A DNA stretch of 13,573 nucleotides, from positions 1 to 13,573 of the forward strand of contig DBLW01000033.1 of NCBI GenBank assembly GCA_002298075.1. The letters run 5' to 3'. The notes under the pieces are model-generated. The model had not been told where the DNA came from. It ran no database searches and saw only the letters and a list, made by a program, of their open reading frames with translations. This stretch comes from Bacteroidales bacterium UBA714. GTDB lineage: Bacteria > Bacteroidota > Bacteroidia > Bacteroidales > UBA932. Positions 1 to 6,952 of the stretch are shown here, one piece after another. Both the position numbers and the translations under genes were made by a program. Every line of letters begins with the position of its first letter. Position 1 is the stretch's first letter.

Positions 1-920
1 TGAACAATGTTGTGCTGAACAGATGCAGGAAGCCGGCCAATGCGGACATTCTCGTACCTGGAGACACAATCTGTCTCATCGGAACGACATCAAGCAGAGT
101 CCCGTTTGAAGAAGTGGACGACATGTACGTTACCGCTGAAGAGGTGGACGTTCTCCTGCAGGAAGGAGAGAAACTCGCGCCGAGCCTGGCCTCCACACGC
201 ATCCTGAGGGCATATGCCGGTGTACGCCCTCTTGTGGCGACTGATGACGACCCTTCCGGACGCAACATCAGCCGCGGCATCGTCCTGCTTGACCACCAGA
301 CACGTGACGGGATAAACGGCTTCATAAGCATCACGGGAGGCAAGCTGATGACATACAGGCTTATGGCGGAATGGGCCACAGACCTGGTGTGCAAGAAACT
401 GGGAATCGGCAAGCCGTGCATAACTATGTCCACTCCCCTTCCCGGCTCGGAGAACGAAAACATCGAGGAGATATCAAGAAAGACATGGACCAAGCCGGGC
501 AATGCCCACAAGGCCACTCTCGGCAGGCACGGGGCAAGGGCCTTGGATATAGGCCTTAATGACGAATATGACGCGTCACTTGTCTGTGAGTGCGAGGAAG
601 TGTCTGTCGGAGAAGTGAAATATGCCGTCAATGAACTGGATGTGCACAATCTCGTAGACCTGCGCAGACGTACTAGAGTCGGAATGGGAACATGCCAGGG
701 TGAACTTTGCGCCTGCAGGGCGGCCGGGCTTCTCGCGGATTCCCACGAATGCACTGAGCGCACGAAGAACGACCTCAAGAATTTTGTGAACGAGAGGTGG
801 AAAGGAATGTATCCTGTATGCTGGAGCGACACACTGCGTGAAAGCGAATATTCACAATGGATATATTCGGGAGTATGCGGACTCGAAGAGCCGGAACCAT
901 GTAAAGATGATAACAGATAG
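1..920 (+). CDS. glpA: Anaerobic glycerol-3-phosphate dehydrogenase subunit A, C-terminal part (5' end outside window)
   Basis: This is the FAD-dependent catalytic subunit that oxidises sn-glycerol-3-phosphate to dihydroxyacetone phosphate in the GlpABC complex at the inner face of the membrane. The frame is already open at base 3, before the first possible GTG start at 12, so the gene begins upstream; about 300 residues are present against roughly 540 in E. coli GlpA. The stretch NRCRKP...ADILVPGDTI near the left edge and the later TGGKLMTYRLMAEWA match the DAO-type oxidoreductase fold of GlpA/GlpD. A BFD-like iron-sulfur domain follows: counted from base 12, Cys192 and Cys194 (CEC), then Cys228 and Cys233 (CQGELC), with Cys235 next. 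This C-terminal domain separates GlpA from aerobic GlpD. The stop is 11 nt before glpB, which fits an operon. Identification rests on remembered family motifs and on glpB and glpC following. Confidence 0.93.
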   Translation, partial: NNVVLNRCRKPANADILVPGDTICLIGTTSSRVPFEEVDDMYVTAEEVDVLLQEGEKLAPSLASTRILRAYAGVRPLVATDDDPSGRNISRGIVLLDHQTRDGINGFISITGGKLMTYRLMAEWATDLVCKKLGIGKPCITMSTPLPGSENENIEEISRKTWTKPGNAHKATLGRHGARALDIGLNDEYDASLVCECEEVSVGEVKYAVNELDVHNLVDLRRRTRVGMGTCQGELCACRAAGLLADSHECTERTKNDLKNFVNERWKGMYPVCWSDTLRESEYSQWIYSGVCGLEEPEPCKDDNR

Positions 921-931
921 CAGAACAGGCC

Positions 932-2206
932 ATGAAATTCGATACAGTTATAATAGGAGGAGGGCTTTCCGGTCTCCTTTGCGGAATCAGACTACAGAAA
1001 GCGGGAAAGAAATGCGCCATAGTGTCAGCCGGACAGAGCGCAATCCATTTTTCTTCGGGTTCATTCGACCTGCTTGGCAGGCTGCCTGACGGGACAGCAG
1101 TAGAAAATCCGCTTGAGGCACTTTCAGGCTTGAATCCAGACCATCCGTACTCACTGCTCGGAAAAGAAAAAGTATGCAGATATGCGGAACAGGCCCCGCT
1201 CTTCCTTGAAAGCTGCGGTGTCCATGTCAGCGGCGAGGCGTCCAGGAACAGCTGGCGCATCACACCGACAGGAGAGAGAAAGCCGGCATGGCTCACCCTC
1301 TCAGACTTTACGCCACTGGAATCGAAAGAGCAGAGAATCGGAGAGAAGGCACTTATAGTAAACATACTCGGCTACCTGGACTTCAACACAAAATTCCTTG
1401 CAGATTCATTTGAAAGACAAGGGACAAAATGCCGCATAGTGTCGCTCAAGCTCGAAGAGATGGAGCGCCTGCGCAAGAATCCGAGCGAAATGAGGTCCAC
1501 CAACATAGCCAGAGTCATGGACAGGGACGGAGTATGGGAAAAAGCCGCGGAGCAAATCAGGCAAATGCTGGAAGACGAGGATACGGTCGTGCTCCCGGCA
1601 GTATTCGGGCTGAAGGACGGCAGCGTCCCCCAGTCACTCGGCAAGTATATCGGAGTCAAAACAGTCTTCGTCGCTACCATGCCGCCGTCAGTCCCCGGCA
1701 TCAGGACACAGATGAACCTGAGGGCCGAATTTGAAAAAGCCGGAGGACGCTTTTTCCTCGGTGACACAGTGACAGACGCGAAATTCACTGCAGACGGGAA
1801 CGTGGAAAGCATAGGCACAGTCAATTTCGGAGACATACGCCTTTATGCGGACAATTTCGTCCTTGCCTCCGGAAGTTTCTTCAGCAAAGGACTGATTGCC
1901 ACCCCTGAGCGTATATACGAGCCTGTATTCAATATTGACCTTGACTATGCGCAGGGACGTGACAATTGGTTTGACGGCAATTTCTGGAACAGGCAGAATT
2001 ATATTTCATTCGGAGCCTCCGCCAAAGACGGCATCCATGCCAGCATAAACGGAGAGACAATACCCAACCTTTATGTCATAGGCTCAATCCTGAGCGGAAG
2101 CAACACCTTGTATGAAGGCTCCGGAGGAGGAATAGCGGTCATCACGGCAATGGCAGCCGCTGACGCTATCCTGGACGGCACGGAGCATGCGGAATATGCA
2201 AAATAG
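932..2206 (+). CDS. glpB: Anaerobic glycerol-3-phosphate dehydrogenase subunit B
   Basis: GlpB is the second flavoprotein subunit of anaerobic glycerol-3-phosphate dehydrogenase and is thought to pass electrons between GlpA and the iron-sulfur subunit GlpC. The 424-residue product is close to the E. coli length (about 419). It opens with a Rossmann FAD/NAD-binding motif (VIIGGGLSGLLCG, residues 6-18) and the GlpB signature GQSAIHFSSGSFDLL shortly after. PPSVPGIR in the middle, LASGSFFSKGL, and the C-terminal glycine-rich EGSGGGIAV, all typical of the family, are present, so the protein looks intact. The ATG at 932 places the FAD motif at the usual distance from the N-terminus. The gene lies 11 nt after glpA and 12 nt before glpC. 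Its stop codon is embedded in the AGGAG ribosome-binding site of glpC. Confidence 0.95.
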   Translation: MKFDTVIIGGGLSGLLCGIRLQKAGKKCAIVSAGQSAIHFSSGSFDLLGRLPDGTAVENPLEALSGLNPDHPYSLLGKEKVCRYAEQAPLFLESCGVHVSGEASRNSWRITPTGERKPAWLTLSDFTPLESKEQRIGEKALIVNILGYLDFNTKFLADSFERQGTKCRIVSLKLEEMERLRKNPSEMRSTNIARVMDRDGVWEKAAEQIRQMLEDEDTVVLPAVFGLKDGSVPQSLGKYIGVKTVFVATMPPSVPGIRTQMNLRAEFEKAGGRFFLGDTVTDAKFTADGNVESIGTVNFGDIRLYADNFVLASGSFFSKGLIATPERIYEPVFNIDLDYAQGRDNWFDGNFWNRQNYISFGASAKDGIHASINGETIPNLYVIGSILSGSNTLYEGSGGGIAVITAMAAADAILDGTEHAEYAK

Positions 2207-2210
2207 GAGA
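2205..2210 (+). promoter_or_regulatory. Shine-Dalgarno site of glpC overlapping the glpB stop
   Basis: AGGAGA lies 8 nt before the ATG at 2219 and its first bases are the last bases of the glpB TAG stop. Canonical Shine-Dalgarno sites are uncommon in Bacteroidota, so this one stands out and supports 2219 over the in-frame ATG at 2225. The position suggests that ribosomes ending on glpB are close to the glpC start, which would help keep subunit ratios balanced (inference). Confidence 0.6.
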
Positions 2211-2218
2211 ATACGGAC

Positions 2219-3466
2219 ATGAACATGCAGGAAAAAAACATAAGCGCGAACAATTTTGAACAGTGCATCAAATGTACTGTTTGCACGGTATATTGTCCGG
2301 TAGTTCCGGTAAACCCTCTCTACCCCGGACCGAAGCAGGCCGGACCTGACGGGGAACGCCTGAGGCTAAAAAAAGGGATATTCTTCGATGACACGCTGAA
2401 ATACTGCCTGAACTGCAAGCGTTGCGAGGTGGCATGCCCATCAGGAGTGCGCATCGGTGACATCATCCAGGCCGCGAGAATCAAATACAACACCAAGCCG
2501 CCTAAGCTGCGCGACATGATGCTTGCCAGCACCGACCTAATGGGAAGTGTTGCCACCAAAGTTGCCCCTGCAGTCAACATGACGCTCGGACTGAAGCCTG
2601 TGAAGTCTGTTATGGACGGGCTGCTCGGCATAGACAAGCACAGGGATTTCCCGAAATACTCTTCACGGACTTTCGAAAAGTGGTACCGCAAGAATGTAAA
2701 GACCTTCCAGGACTCTTTCAACCATCATGTCAGCTTCTTCCACGGATGCTATGCCAACTACAATTATCCGCAGCTCGGCAAAGACCTCGTAAGCGTAATG
2801 AATGCTCTCGGATACGGAGTGCATCTTCTTGATAAGGAAAAATGCTGCGGTGTGGCCCTGATATCAAACGGAATGACAGACAAGGCAAGAAAGAATGCGG
2901 CCGCCAATCTTGAAAGCATACGCAAATCGGTGAATGAAAGGCAGATGCCGGTAATAGGAACATCATCCACATGCAGCTTTACTCTCAGGGACGAGTATCC
3001 GCACCTGCTCGGCATCGGCAATGATGATGTCAGGGATTACATAGAATTGGCTACGCGGTTCATCTACAGGCTTGCAGATGAGGGAAAGGTCAGATTCGTG
3101 TTCAAGAAAGACTACAAGGCCCGCATAGCCTACCACACTCCATGCCACATGGAGAAGCTCGGCTGGGGCATATTCTCGGCCGAACTGTTGAGGATGATTC
3201 CTGGAGTAGAGCTTACGGTACTCGACAGCAACTGCTGCGGAATAGCCGGAACATACGGTTTCAAAAAGGAGAACTATCAGGTGTCACAGGCCATCGGGAA
3301 ACCACTTTTTGAACAGATTGCAAAGCTGAGGCCCGATTTCGTTGCATGCGACTGCGAGACATGCAAGTGGCAAATAGAAATGTCCACGGATTATGCAGTC
3401 AAAAATCCTATTTCGGTCTTGGCTGAGGCATTGGACCTTGTCGCCACTTCAGAAGCCAACAAATAG
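2219..3466 (+). CDS. glpC: Anaerobic glycerol-3-phosphate dehydrogenase iron-sulfur subunit C
   Basis: GlpC anchors the GlpAB dimer to the membrane and carries electrons to the quinone pool. Two ferredoxin-type [4Fe-4S] motifs are visible, CIKCTVCTVYC (Cys16, 19, 22, 26) and CLNCKRCEVAC (Cys63, 66, 69, 73), each followed by a proline. Two cysteine-rich CCG domains of the heterodisulfide-reductase/GlpC type follow: HGC at Cys177 with KCCG at 209-210, and TPCH at Cys309 with NCCG at 339-340. A late CDCETC cluster (377-382) is typical of GlpC. At 415 residues it is slightly longer than E. coli GlpC (about 396). Much of the sequence reads closely to the E. coli protein as I remember it, for example PGPKQAGPDGERLRL and AGTYGFKKENY. 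It has no obvious transmembrane helix, so membrane association is probably through amphipathic segments, as proposed for the family. Confidence 0.96.
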   Translation: MNMQEKNISANNFEQCIKCTVCTVYCPVVPVNPLYPGPKQAGPDGERLRLKKGIFFDDTLKYCLNCKRCEVACPSGVRIGDIIQAARIKYNTKPPKLRDMMLASTDLMGSVATKVAPAVNMTLGLKPVKSVMDGLLGIDKHRDFPKYSSRTFEKWYRKNVKTFQDSFNHHVSFFHGCYANYNYPQLGKDLVSVMNALGYGVHLLDKEKCCGVALISNGMTDKARKNAAANLESIRKSVNERQMPVIGTSSTCSFTLRDEYPHLLGIGNDDVRDYIELATRFIYRLADEGKVRFVFKKDYKARIAYHTPCHMEKLGWGIFSAELLRMIPGVELTVLDSNCCGIAGTYGFKKENYQVSQAIGKPLFEQIAKLRPDFVACDCETCKWQIEMSTDYAVKNPISVLAEALDLVATSEANK

Positions 3467-3484
3467 GCGCTCAGACAATATTGC

Positions 3485-3534
3485 AAACGATTGAGGGTGA
3501 CCAAAAGTAAATTTTTGCTCACCCTCAATCGTTT
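3485..3534 (+). terminator. Long hairpin between convergent glpC and lipoprotein genes, probable bidirectional terminator
   Basis: Bases 3485-3500 and 3519-3534 are perfect 16-nt inverted repeats. After a single C/C mismatch, 3502-3508 can pair further with 3511-3517 (one G-T pair), so almost the whole 50-nt element folds. It sits 18 nt after the glpC stop, in the gap between genes that converge on it, as a shared Rho-independent terminator would. The T-tract after the right arm is weak (ATCTTT on the + strand), so termination efficiency is uncertain. No gene lies in 3467-3588. Confidence 0.75.
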
Positions 3535-3588
3535 ATCTTTGAAAAACTGACCATTTCAATTGTACGGTGCCAGTTGCCCGGGCCGGCA

Positions 3589-4524
3589 TCAGAGCCTTGC
3601 AGCAAGTCTCTTGCGGAGAGCCTCTGACATCGGCAGTTTGCAGTCCGCATCCGAGCGGTCAAGCCATTCAATGGCCAGGTCCGCATCACCGAGCATCAGA
3701 CAGGCTATGGCGATATTGTATTCGGCACATGAGCGCTTGAGCATATCTTTGGACTCAAGAAGGGAAATCCACACGTCAACCGCACCTTTCCAGTCATAGT
3801 CGCTCGCCTTGGACAAAGCATCATACCACCTCGAGCTGTCAAAATATGTCAAGACATACTGCTCACGCTTCCATTGGGGGGCAAAGGTTTCAGCGACAGC
3901 CTCGCCTACGGCAAAGCCCTCTGCATCAAGCGCCACATAAGCCTTGCCAATCATGGCTGACGAATCGGATGCCCCGTCAGAATAGACATCAGGCCTTGCC
4001 GTGCTGCTTCCTGCGAAAGTGCGGACATTCCCGGATTTGTCCATGGCATCGAAACTGTACATCCTTATGGAGAAGGGTATGCTTCCGCTGCTGACAAAAG
4101 ACGAGTCCTTTGAAACGGGAGAAGCCACACGCGTTGCTCCGGATATTGTCATCGTGCCGAGTGACACCGTGTCAAGGAGAAACACCACATCAGCCCCCGT
4201 GTCCATCAGAAGATTCACAAGCGAGTCGCGCGAAGAGTAATTGCCTCCTGCGGAGTGCATCATCCTATAAACTCCGACACTCCCCTCGCCTGAAGCATGC
4301 TCCTTTTCCACACCGGCTGCAAAGCCAGCGGCGACAGCTCCGTTGAACGCTGACGCCTTGACGTCACCGCCCTCAAGATACACAACGGAAACCTGTTTCC
4401 CGGACAGGTCGACACCGGACTTAGAAGGATAGCGCATCTCCATTTGCATAACATGCTTGGAAGGTCCGCAGGCAACTGTCATCAGACAGAGCGCGGAAAA
4501 TGCCAGAAAAAGATTGTGCCTCAT
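3589..4524 (-). CDS. Putative lipoprotein of unknown function with a TPR-like C-terminus (possibly DUF6340-like)
   Basis: The 311-residue product begins with a lipoprotein signal: a short basic start, a hydrophobic core and the lipobox TVAC with Cys19 as the predicted lipidated residue. It should sit in the envelope, most likely facing the periplasm or the cell surface. Residues about 43-130 look like an alpha/beta segment (VSVVYLEGGD, later ADVVFLLDTVSLG). Residues about 236-291 look like a degenerate tetratricopeptide pair, with DWKGAVDVWISLL and then AEYNIAIACLMLGDADLAIEWLDRS. From memory this layout resembles the Bacteroidota family DUF6340, but I cannot confirm the match. The gene starts 17 nt after the rimO stop on the same strand, so it is probably the last gene of the nusB-rimO run, ending at the shared hairpin. 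No enzyme motif is visible and I assign no biochemical function. Confidence 0.75.
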   Translation of the reverse strand: MRHNLFLAFSALCLMTVACGPSKHVMQMEMRYPSKSGVDLSGKQVSVVYLEGGDVKASAFNGAVAAGFAAGVEKEHASGEGSVGVYRMMHSAGGNYSSRDSLVNLLMDTGADVVFLLDTVSLGTMTISGATRVASPVSKDSSFVSSGSIPFSIRMYSFDAMDKSGNVRTFAGSSTARPDVYSDGASDSSAMIGKAYVALDAEGFAVGEAVAETFAPQWKREQYVLTYFDSSRWYDALSKASDYDWKGAVDVWISLLESKDMLKRSCAEYNIAIACLMLGDADLAIEWLDRSDADCKLPMSEALRKRLAARL

Positions 4525-4541
4525 AAAAACAATTTCTATAA

Positions 4542-5876
4542 TTAAATTTCCACCGGCTCTGCGATAAGATCGTACTCATCGGCCCCGGTTATGCGCACAC
4601 GGATGAATTCACCTATCAGAGAATAAGGGTCAATGTCACCCATGAGCGAAGAGTCATGTCTTACAAGAATCTCGCCATCGACCTCCGGGCTCTCAAACTC
4701 GCTCCTGCAGACATATACTCCGTCAGAATACGCATCTACAATGACCTTTTCCTCAGTGCCCACACGCGAGGTATTGAAATCAAGGGATATTTCTCCCTGA
4801 AGGGTCATAAGCTCATCCAGACGTTCCCTCTTGACCTTGGCGGCAACATTGTCCTTGAAATTCAAGGCTCCGAAAGTCCCTTCCTCCTCGGAATACATGA
4901 ACGCCCCGAGCCTCTCGAAACGCGCCTCACGGGCAAAGTCCAGAAGTTGCGCGAACTCCCTCTTGCCCTCACCCGGATGTCCAACTATCATAGTGGTACG
5001 GAGAACCACACCTGGCACTTTCTCCCTCATCTTTCGTATAAGCTCCCTTGTCCATGCCCCGTCCACATTCCTGTGCATATTGTCAAGCACCTTGTCAGCG
5101 ATATGCTGGAGCGGAATGTCCATGTAGCGGCACACCTTAGGATTATTCGCCATCTGGTCGAGGACATCTTCCGGGAATGAAGCCGGATAAGAATAGTGTA
5201 TGCGGAGCCACTCTATTCCCTCCACCTGTGAAAGTTTCTCCAGAAGTTCGGCAAGAGCCCTGCGGCGATAAAGGTCAAGACCGTAATATGTAGTATCCTG
5301 GGCTATTATTATCAGTTCCCTGACTCCCTTGGCGGCAAGCAGACGCGCCTCTTCCACCAGTTCCTCCATCGGGACGGACTTGTGCGCCCCGCGTATGAAA
5401 GGAATCGCGCAATATGAGCATCTGCGGTCACAGCCCTCTGAAATTTTCAGATAAGCATAATGAGACGGTGTCGTAAGATGCCTCCTCACCGGTTTCCATG
5501 ATTCTGGGGCACCTCCGAGAGCATGTATCAAAGGTTCGAAATCCCTGGCTCCGAACCATGCATCCACCTCAGGTATCAGCCCGGGAAGCTCATCTGCATA
5601 ACGCTGGGACAGGCAGCCGAAAACAATGACGCTGCCGGCCTCTCCCCTTTTCTTTTTTTCGACAGCCTCAAGGACAGCCTGCACAGACTCCTCCTTGGCA
5701 TCACCGATAAACCCGCAGGTATTGAGCAGAAGCATATCAACAGGAATATCCTCCCCGTCCGGAACAATCTCATAAAGATGTTCCACTGCGGAAAGGATAT
5801 GTTCCGTGTCAACCCTGTTCTTAGAGCATCCCAGAGTGACAGCCTGCAATCTTTTCTTTTCAGGAAGCGCCGTCAT
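4542..5876 (-). CDS. rimO: Ribosomal protein S12 methylthiotransferase RimO
   Basis: RimO is a radical-SAM methylthiotransferase that adds a methylthio group to the conserved aspartate of ribosomal protein S12. The 444-residue product has the three family parts in order. The N-terminal UPF0004 domain holds the second-cluster cysteines Cys17 (TLGCSKNRVD), Cys54 (NTCGFI) and Cys88 (FGCLSQRY). The radical-SAM core carries CDRRCSYC with Cys149, 153 and 156, and IPLQH further on. A TRAM domain occupies about 374-442. TLGCSKN with SEGCDRRCSYCAIPFIRG points to RimO rather than the tRNA enzymes MiaB or MtaB. The ATG at 5876 overlaps the stop of the upstream DUF5606 gene by four bases (ATGA), which suggests translational coupling. 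Confidence 0.96.
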   Translation of the reverse strand: MTALPEKKRLQAVTLGCSKNRVDTEHILSAVEHLYEIVPDGEDIPVDMLLLNTCGFIGDAKEESVQAVLEAVEKKKRGEAGSVIVFGCLSQRYADELPGLIPEVDAWFGARDFEPLIHALGGAPESWKPVRRHLTTPSHYAYLKISEGCDRRCSYCAIPFIRGAHKSVPMEELVEEARLLAAKGVRELIIIAQDTTYYGLDLYRRRALAELLEKLSQVEGIEWLRIHYSYPASFPEDVLDQMANNPKVCRYMDIPLQHIADKVLDNMHRNVDGAWTRELIRKMREKVPGVVLRTTMIVGHPGEGKREFAQLLDFAREARFERLGAFMYSEEEGTFGALNFKDNVAAKVKRERLDELMTLQGEISLDFNTSRVGTEEKVIVDAYSDGVYVCRSEFESPEVDGEILVRHDSSLMGDIDPYSLIGEFIRVRITGADEYDLIAEPVEI

Positions 5877-6313
5877 GCCTGCTCCTGGTCCTCAGTCTGA
5901 GCGGTCTCCGTCTCTTCGAAATCAAGCGAAGCGTATTTCTTGAGGCAATTGTACCACTCTACCACTTTCTTCATATGCGACACATAGAACCTGTCGCGGT
6001 CGTATGTCGGAAGGGCCTTTCCGAAAAATGCCTTCAGCTCTTCCGGAGAAGATTTTGCTGACGGTGCATCGTCCTCACCGAGCACTTCCTTCATGTTCAG
6101 GAACACCTGCTGGAGCTTAACTTCCTCCTCATCTGTATAAATCGAGATGTCAGCAAGGGAAGTAATCTTGCTGCTCATGCCGAATGAGCTTCTCTTCTTG
6201 TCTGCAAGGGATTCGACGATGGCGCCGCTCCTTGCCTGTGAAATATAAAGGAACAATCCGCTCTGGCCCGAGATGGCCAGAATTTTTGTAAGATCTGTTT
6301 TCATATCTGACAT
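5873..6313 (-). CDS. DUF5606 family protein
   Basis: This small soluble protein (146 residues from the ATG at 6313; 143 from the ATG at 6304, which matches the usual family start better) resembles the Bacteroidota-specific DUF5606 family as I remember it. Features seen are the opening DLTKILAISGQSGLFLYISQ, then IVESLADKKR, an acidic IYTDEEEVKLQQV, and the conserved LPTYDRDRFYVSHMKKVVEWYN (residues 101-122, quoted only to mark the motif). The last 15 or so residues are a glutamate- and glutamine-rich tail that is probably disordered. There is no signal peptide or membrane segment, so it should be cytoplasmic. Biochemical function is unknown. It follows coaE by a few bases and its TGA overlaps the rimO start, so it is made together with those two enzymes. 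A role in RNA or ribosome maturation is only a guess from this context. Confidence 0.85.
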   Translation of the reverse strand: MSDMKTDLTKILAISGQSGLFLYISQARSGAIVESLADKKRSSFGMSSKITSLADISIYTDEEEVKLQQVFLNMKEVLGEDDAPSAKSSPEELKAFFGKALPTYDRDRFYVSHMKKVVEWYNCLKKYASLDFEETETAQTEDQEQA

Positions 6314-6319
6314 AAAGTC

Positions 6320-6952
6320 TTAATTGTTTAAAATATTGTCATAAACATTTTCCCCTGACACCGCCGCGAAGGCGTCATCAACTCTCTCCTGCAATTCCTG
6401 CACTGTCCCGTCATTTACAACTACCGCATCAATGCGTCCGCCGGCCGGCTTCCCGCAAAGGCTGTTCACAAACTTCTGGCTTTCCATCCTGGCCAGGATT
6501 CTTTCCCTTGAAGAACCGTCACGCATGCAGGCCCTTTCCAGCCGCATGTCCATCGGAGCATCTACAAACATTACCTTGTCACCGAAACCGTCAAACTGAG
6601 GTTTCTCCAGAATTGTAGCCGACTCGAATACTACCGTCCCTTCCATTTCGGAAGAAAATGCGCGGAAATCATCAAGCACGGCAGGAAAGACAAGAGCCTC
6701 GACTTTCTCCATTGCAGCAGAATCAGAAAAAATCCTCTCAGCAAGCATCTGAGGCACAAACTGTCCGTTTCCATCTCTCAGGACACATCCAAGTGCGGTC
6801 TCAATGTCAGCAAGCAGAGCAGGTTTCTCCCTATACAATGCCTTCACACGTGAATCCGCATCATAGACAGGAAGATTCCACCTCTCATGCAACATCCTGC
6901 ATACCAGGGATTTTCCGCTGCCTATGCCTCCTGTCACAACCAGCACCGTCAT
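6320..6952 (-). CDS. coaE: Dephospho-CoA kinase
   Basis: CoaE catalyses the last step of coenzyme A synthesis, ATP-dependent phosphorylation of the 3'-hydroxyl of dephospho-CoA, in the cytoplasm. The product starting at 6952 has 210 residues, the normal size. The Walker A loop GGIGSGKS is at residues 8-15, and the substrate-site motif YDADSRVK follows at 30-37, with Asp31 the likely catalytic base. HPEV-type sequence is replaced here by VEALVFPAV, and the arginine-rich lid region (ERILARMESQ) is present. The frame is open to an ATG at 7042, but that would add 30 residues before the P-loop and overlap the upstream gene deeply, so 6952 is preferred. That start shares one base with the stop of the YbbR-like gene (TGATG), typical of translational coupling. 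Confidence 0.94.
   Translation of the reverse strand: MTVLVVTGGIGSGKSLVCRMLHERWNLPVYDADSRVKALYREKPALLADIETALGCVLRDGNGQFVPQMLAERIFSDSAAMEKVEALVFPAVLDDFRAFSSEMEGTVVFESATILEKPQFDGFGDKVMFVDAPMDMRLERACMRDGSSRERILARMESQKFVNSLCGKPAGGRIDAVVVNDGTVQELQERVDDAFAAVSGENVYDNILNN

Noticed and set aside
775..1365. 196-residue open frame on the minus strand across the glpA/glpB junction
   Set aside because: It lies opposite two clearly recognised genes, shows no family motif and is serine/proline-rich as antisense shadows often are.
4656..5180. 174-residue plus-strand frame inside rimO
   Set aside because: It is antisense to the conserved RimO core and TRAM domain and has no recognisable features or start context.
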